Of a stretch of DNA of 64,000 nucleotides, positions 59,536 to 64,000 are shown piece by piece. Origin of the DNA: Platanthera guangdongensis. Lineage: Eukaryota; Streptophyta; Magnoliopsida; Asparagales; Orchidaceae. Under the pieces are notes generated by a model. It did no database searches, was not told where the DNA came from, and saw only the letters and a program-made list of their open reading frames with translations. Location of the stretch: the NCBI GenBank assembly GCA_039583875.1, contig CM077163.1, positions 228,276,646 to 228,340,645 on the forward strand, given 5' to 3'. The first letter of the stretch is position 1; the number at the start of each line of letters is the position of its first letter. The position numbers and the translations under genes were made by a program.

Positions 59536-60680
59536 CATTGACGTCATGAGCATGCTCCCTTCCAAATTCTCAAAAAGCTCTTCCCAATCTCTCCCTTAAG
59601 GACTTTACTTGCGAATAATTTATCTTTGACAAACAACCTCGTTCATCCTTTCTCCCTAATTGTACTCAGAGTGATAATCTTTTTGCTTTAATACATTCTG
59701 ATATTTGGGGGCCTTATAAAACATCTAATATTTATGGTTACCGTTACTTTGTTATATTTATTGATGAGTACTCGCACATGACCTGGTTGTATTTAATTCG
59801 TGATTGTGCTGAAATCACCTCTATCTTTTGTGCATTTATTACTGAGACTTGCACTCAATTTTCCAGTACTCTAAAAATACTTCATACTGACAATGCGTGT
59901 GAATATACAAGTCATGCTTTTTCTGAATCTGTGTACAAAGTTTAGGATCATACAACAAACTTCCTATGCTTGTACACACCAACAAAATGGTGTGACTGCG
60001 TGAAAAAATTATCACTTTCTGGACGTTGCACGATCACTAATGTTTCAAATGCAGACGCCCATAATTAATTGGAACTTTGCGATTTCTACTGTGTGTCATC
60101 TTATCAATCACGTGCTTTCCTTCATTCTCAACTTTGCGACACCTTTTAGTCTTCTTTTTCCTTTTATACCCCCTTTTCCATCACACCTCACATTTTTGGA
60201 TGTACTTATTATGTCCATAATCTCAGTCCTTTCATTGACAAACTTGCTCCTAGAGCTACAAAATATATGTTCGTTCGATACTCCCGCACTCAGAATGGAT
60301 ATGCGTGCTACTCTCCCAATGATCGCAAAGTTGTTTCTGCAGATGTCACCTTTCTCGAGAACCAACCTTTTCGCTCCTCTCCTCCCACTCATACACCTCT
60401 TCTATCAGTCCTATCGTCTCTGTTACGTTTCAAATTCCACCAGTTCTTCTAACCCCGACACCCGTACAACCCACACCACCTCTTCGGTTGTACACTTGTC
60501 ATCCTCCCAAATCTAATACCCTGCAACAGTTACCCTCTACCAATGAAATCTCGTGGCCAGCAGATCCGACATCGACCTCTACGACTCACCGCCTCTTCTC
60601 AAATTCACGCTTTCTCTATCTTTCATTTGTATATCTAACTCTTTGCAGGAGAATCTCCAGCATTCAGGGTGATGTGCTGC
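59536..60680 (+). pseudogene. integrase of Copia G
   Basis: Broken frames show HSDIWGPYKTSNIYGYRYFV, IDEYSHMTWLYLIRD and THTDN-like TDNACEY, then TNKMV/QQNG-like pieces near 59980. FVRYSRTQNGYACYSPNDRK lies near 60270. Many stops. The tail after 60400 is Ser/Thr/Pro-rich. Confidence 0.8.
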
Positions 60681-62098
60681 CATATATGAGAAAAATGGCT
60701 GCCCTATGGGCTAACCAAACTTGGGATCTTGTCCCTCTTCCTCCAGGACAAACCTGTGTGGGATGCAAGTGAGTTGTTGTGATAAAACATGCTCTCGATA
60801 TGACAGTTGAACGCCTAAAAGATTGGCTTGTGGCTCGAGGGCAACAATAAGACCTCAATTATGATGAGACCTTTTCCCTAGTCGCCAAGTTAAATATTGT
60901 TTGTGTCCTGATTTTCTTAGTTGTTCACGGACAGTAACCCTTACATCAATTGAATGTCAAGAATGTTTTTCTCAATGACGACATTCAAGAGACTGTCTAC
61001 ATGCACCAATCTCCTGGGTTTGAGATCACGAGGTAGTCTCGTGTTTGTCACTTCAAGAAATCTATTTATGATCTCAAACAGCGTCCGCGCATCTGGTTTG
61101 ACAAGTTTAGTAAGGTTGTCAGTGATGTTGATTTCACTCGAAGCTCGACTGACTTCTCTCTCTTTACCTGTCATCAACCAAACAATACAAAAATTCTCTT
61201 AGTGTACGTTAATGATATTTTGATTACTGGTAATGACTCCAAAGGAATACAAATGACTAAACATCACTTAAACTCGGTTTTCAAACTAAAGATTTGAGAA
61301 ATATTCGTTTTTTTTTCTTGAGATAACAAGACATCCTGATGGTCTTGTCCTATCTCAACGAAAGTACTATCTTGATCTTTTTTAGGATGCTGGTTATTCG
61401 GGATGCAAGCATGCTGACACTCCTATAGATGTTAACTACAATCTCTGCACCCATGATTCTGACTCCGATCTATTACTTCCGAACCCAGAGTATTATTGTC
61501 GTCTTGTAGGAAAGCTGATTTATCTTACTGTTATAAGACCTGATATCTCTTCTACTGTTGGAGTTGTCAGTCGATTTATGTATGCTCCACAAATTTCTCA
61601 TCTCCAGGACATCGAGCGTATCCTCAGATGCCGACAATGCTGGCTCGCTGGATGATCGATGCTCCATAAGTGTTTTTTGTAATTACTTTTGAGGACACTT
61701 TATTACCTGACGTAGCAAGAAACAATCTATTGCTGCTCTCTCATCTGCTGAAGCCGAGTATCGTGCAATGGTTGCTGTTGTGTTTGAGCTTACTTGGCTA
61801 AAAAGTCTCTTTGGTGATTTGGGAGTCAAACTTTTCTCACCAGCAACTCTATTTTGTGATAGTCAAGCTGCTATACACATTGCCAATAATCATGTATTTT
61901 ATGAGCGAACCAAACAGATTGAAGTTGATTGTCACTTCATTCGGAAGAAGTTTCAATTGAAGAAGTTGGAATTAAAACACGTTCCTGCTACCGGGCAAGT
62001 TGCTGACATACTCACCAAAGCCTTACCACGACCATTGTACTATCAGTTTTTGTCGAAGCTGAGTGCTTATGATCTGTATGCTTCAACTTGCGGGAGAG
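60681..62098 (+). pseudogene. RT and RNase H of Copia G
   Basis: RT pieces: MRKMAALWANQTWDLVPLPP, QLNVKNVFLNDDIQETVYMH, VYVNDILITGNDSKG (first Asp of YVDD is Asn) and RHPDGLVLSQRKYYLDLF. YYCRLVGKLIYLTVIRPDIS follows. RNase H: SSAEAEYRAMVAVVFELTWL, LFCDSQAAIHIANNHVFYER, TKQIEVDCHFIRKKFQLKKL and ADILTKALPRPLYYQFLSKL. Frameshifts and stops occur throughout. Confidence 0.86.
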
Positions 62099-62300
62099 TG
62101 TTGAAGAAAATATGTAAATGCCCAAAATTTAGGCCATCTAGTTTCTTAGTTATTTAGTTTAGTACCACATCTTGGCATGGGGATCCTTTCATCTTCTTTT
62201 TTCTTATATAAGTGTAGAAATACATGTATTTATACATGAAAGAAATTGAGGAAATAAAAATATTTCTTCTTTATTTCTCCATTTTCTGTGTTTCTCTGCA
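62099..62300 (+). repeat. 3' LTR of Copia G (202 bp)
   Basis: Pairs with 55162-55365; preceded by the purine tract TTGCGGGAGAG; followed by TTTAT. Confidence 0.92.
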
Positions 62301-62305
62301 TTTAT

Positions 62306-62880
62306 AAACTCAACATATAACACGTTAAATTTGCACGTTAAGACTCCGTTTGGCGCCGCGTTTTTTCTCCGATGAGTTTGGACAAAAGCACCTTATATTA
62401 AGCTACAGAGAAAAACTAGTTTTGAACATAAAAGTGGATGAAGTACCTTTAGATGAGGTCGGGCGGTCACGAACGACGGTTCATAACCACCGCGTTCACG
62501 ATCGCCACCACCGTGCCAAATGGATTCTTGATCAATATTTTTGTTCAGAATAGGTTTCTATTTCGTATTAGCATCCAAAAAGACCAGCATATATATAATT
62601 CACTCGAATTTTCATCCTGGATATTTGGTTCTTAGTTTGATCTGCACATGGTATTATTTCACTCTTAATTTTGATCAATTGTATATTAATTGTCTATTTT
62701 TTAGGCTGTAAAGTACATGTTTTTTATACACGTGGGCACATGCCCACACGTGGTTGCTACCCGTGGACATACCCATCTTGAGGTGAACCACATAAATGGG
62801 TGTCGCTCTGCCCTCTTTTCCGTAACAACTGTTATGATACGTCTACCTTGCTTAATTACGAGTAAAACTTCCTTAATTAC
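62306..62880 (-). other. rest of dioxygenase intron 3
   Basis: AT-rich intron sequence with a short GC-rich patch at 62455-62525. No gene is recognised. The donor GAG/GTAATT is at 62880-62879 on the minus strand. Confidence 0.6.
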
Positions 62881-63205
62881 CTCAATAATATCACCGATGT
62901 TGACGATAAAAGCTCCTGGTAGAGGTTTAATGGGGATCCATCCTTCATTTCTCCTAATCTGCAGTCCATGTTGTTCACTCACTTGCAGCAACAGTGTCAG
63001 TCCGACACTATCGGAGTGAGGTGAGAGGCCTAAAACCTTATCAGGACTTGGACATGCGGGGTAGTAATTAATCCTCAAACTTTGTATTCCATCCTTAAAC
63101 ATCCCATACATCTTCTCAAATCCAAGTCCGAGATTATTGGATATCATTTTTAGGAGGGCATCTGCAATTTTCTTCACCTCAAGTGCATACTCATCAATGG
63201 TTTCC
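62881..63205 (-). CDS. dioxygenase exon 3
   Basis: Acceptor TTATTATAG/GG and donor ATTGAG/GTAATT. It holds the 2OG-FeII core with His and Asp ligands (SPHSDSVGLTLLLQ) and the INYYPACPSPDKVLG block. The 325-bp length is normal for the family. The frame is intact. Confidence 0.9.
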
Positions 63206-63299
63206 CTATAATAATATTTTAATTAGAATATAACATTAATAAACGAAGAAACATGCATATTATGTTTATAATGAGAATGATTTATAAGATAATCTGTAC

Positions 63300-63547
63300 C
63301 TGCAAGATGGAGGATTATTTGGCCAAAACTTTAATTGCTTTAGGTTTGGAGGGGAAGTTGCCAGGAAAAGCATGTCACCCCAGTCAAGCTTCTGTGTCTT
63401 TGAATGAACAAAAGCTTGGCCATATCCTTCTATTTCTCCCGGTAACTGTGCAACTTTCTCTTTCTCTTCTAATGGAAGTTTGAAGAATTCCACAATATCT
63501 TGTTTCAATTTTTGGATCACAACTTCAGATACTCCGTGGTTTACTAG
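63300..63547 (-). CDS. dioxygenase exon 2
   Basis: Acceptor TGTTTTACAG/CTA and donor TGCAG/GTACAG. It carries LVNHGVSEVVIQKLKQD at the start, the usual position of intron 1 in this family, and FKLPLEEKEKVAQLPGEIEG. Intact frame. The N-terminal exon is outside the window. Confidence 0.9.
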
Positions 63548-63578
63548 CTGTAAAACAATATTTGAATATGTATATGTT

Positions 63579-63986
63579 AGCAATGGCGGATTTAGGAAAT
63601 TAATAGTGGGGGTGCACAATTTTTTTAAATGGAATAACAATGTAGCAGTTTAGATCTAGCAATGTAGTAGATTGCGCTCGATGCAATCAGCTCATGTGCG
63701 TCGAGTGCACAAATGTTTTTCCTATGTCCGCCCCTCACCATAGAAATATGTCACCGGATTTTAGTAATTTTAACTTAGGGGGCAGACATTGATTTCCTCC
63801 AACCAAAAAAATTTGAATGCTTCGATCTTATCAGAGCTATTTCTCTCTCGTCCGGCTATAATTTTTTGCGTGTAAGCAGTCAAAATTCATTGCCTTGACA
63901 AGAGGAATCCAAATCCACTAATCATTTCGAAAAATAATGGGGGCGGGGAGGGCAGTGTTTCTCGGGCCTCCCTCTGGATCCACCCC
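63579..63986. mobile_element. hAT-like MITE in dioxygenase intron 1
   Basis: The 8-bp duplication TATATGTT occurs at 63571-63578 and 63987-63994. The left end reads AGCAATGGCGGATTTAG and the inverted right end GGGGTGGATCCAG, which share a GGYGGATYYAG core as imperfect inverted repeats. It is 408 bp with no coding capacity. Confidence 0.75.
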
Positions 63987-64000
63987 TATATGTTTGGAAA

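Larger units (their letters stand above)
55162..62300 (+). mobile_element. Copia LTR retrotransposon G in the last intron of the dioxygenase gene
   Basis: The LTRs at 55162-55365 and 62099-62300 start TGTTGAAGAAAATATG and end CTCTRCA, and are flanked by TTTAT (55157-55161 and 62301-62305). They differ at about 10 percent by eye, so it is old. It is related to element A (similar LTR start and protein blocks) and opposite in direction to the gene. Net of insert H it is about 4.9 kb. All frames are heavily damaged. Confidence 0.93.
54832..63547 (-). pseudogene. 2-oxoglutarate/Fe(II)-dependent dioxygenase, SRG1-like, exons 2-4, frame-broken in the last exon
   Basis: Three exons are seen, joined at canonical sites. 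Exon 2 is 63547-63300 (LVNHGVSEVVIQKLKQDIVE ... LDWGDMLFLATSPP). Exon 3 is 63205-62881 (IDEYALEVKKIADALLKMIS, LRINYYPACPSPDKVLGLSP, HSDSVGLTLLLQVSEQHGLQ, PLPGAFIVNIGD). Exon 4 is 55063-54832. Iron ligands HSD (exon 3) and the distal His of [12 protein letters not shown] (exon 4), and the RLS of the 2-oxoglutarate site, are all present. After RLSIAGFH a small deletion shifts the frame, giving a stop 11 codons later. The lost C-terminal end (KLEGKSTLERMKLYE) is still readable in the +1 frame. Exon 1 must lie beyond 64000. The family oxidises small molecules such as flavonoids or alkaloids in the cytosol; the substrate here is unknown. Confidence 0.87.

Overview
The window is a plant nuclear genome segment, most likely a eudicot. 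It is built almost entirely of nested transposable elements around fragments of one recognisable host gene. The plant signs are: plant-type Copia, Tekay, Tat and Reina LTR retrotransposons with plant tRNA primer sites; plant hAT transposons with BED-type transposases; a plant L1 LINE carrying an RNase H domain; and a 2-oxoglutarate/Fe(II) dioxygenase gene of the SRG1 type with plant introns. There is no bacterial operon, rRNA gene or CRISPR array.

Layout. 1-1485 is unassigned flank with weak coding-like scraps. 1486-42648 is a single Copia element (A), proven by its LTRs and the 5-bp target duplication AACTT. It has been expanded from about 4.6 kb to 41 kb by later insertions. These are: a minus-strand Tekay-type Gypsy element (B, 4747-13742, TSD TGTCA); a minus-strand hAT transposon (F, 14132-30096) that itself carries a 13-kb Tat-type Gypsy element (C, 14725-27694, TSD CTTGT); and a second Copia element (D, 30250-41845, TSD GTAGG) that carries a LINE (31507-34513) and a second hAT (E, 37545-40974, TSD GATTCACC). 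42735-52789 is a minus-strand Gypsy element (I, TSD GCTGA) that carries a Reina-like element with a duplicated end (J, 43090-49735) and a small deletion derivative (K, 50633-51971, TSD GAGGC). 52953-54625 is a short non-autonomous minus-strand Copia-type element (L).

54832-63547 holds the last three exons of the dioxygenase gene, minus strand, with exon 1 beyond the right edge. Its last intron is stretched to 7.8 kb by an old Copia element (G, 55162-62300, TSD TTTAT). G in turn carries a gag-only Gypsy derivative (H, 55922-58173, TSD ATGGA). Intron 1 carries a hAT-like MITE (63579-63986, TSD TATATGTT). The last exon has a frame break, so the gene is probably a pseudogene or encodes a truncated protein.

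The most interesting unit is element C. It looks young: its LTRs differ by about seven substitutions and a few homopolymer indels over 712 bp, counted by eye. Besides sense gag-pol with a dual RNase H (a Tat hallmark), it carries two antisense genes. Each has its own TATAAATA box and one short in-frame GT-AG intron. Sense and antisense transcription units converge on a nearly perfect array of 14 copies of a 112-bp repeat. Other notable points are an 18-nt primer site in C matching tRNA-Phe, primer sites matching tRNA-Tyr in the J/I/H group, a candidate 76-nt intron at the gag-protease junction of B, and palindrome clusters in the LTRs of B and inside hAT E.

LTR divergences were counted by eye on parts of the alignments and are rough. 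tRNA 3' ends were recalled, not searched.
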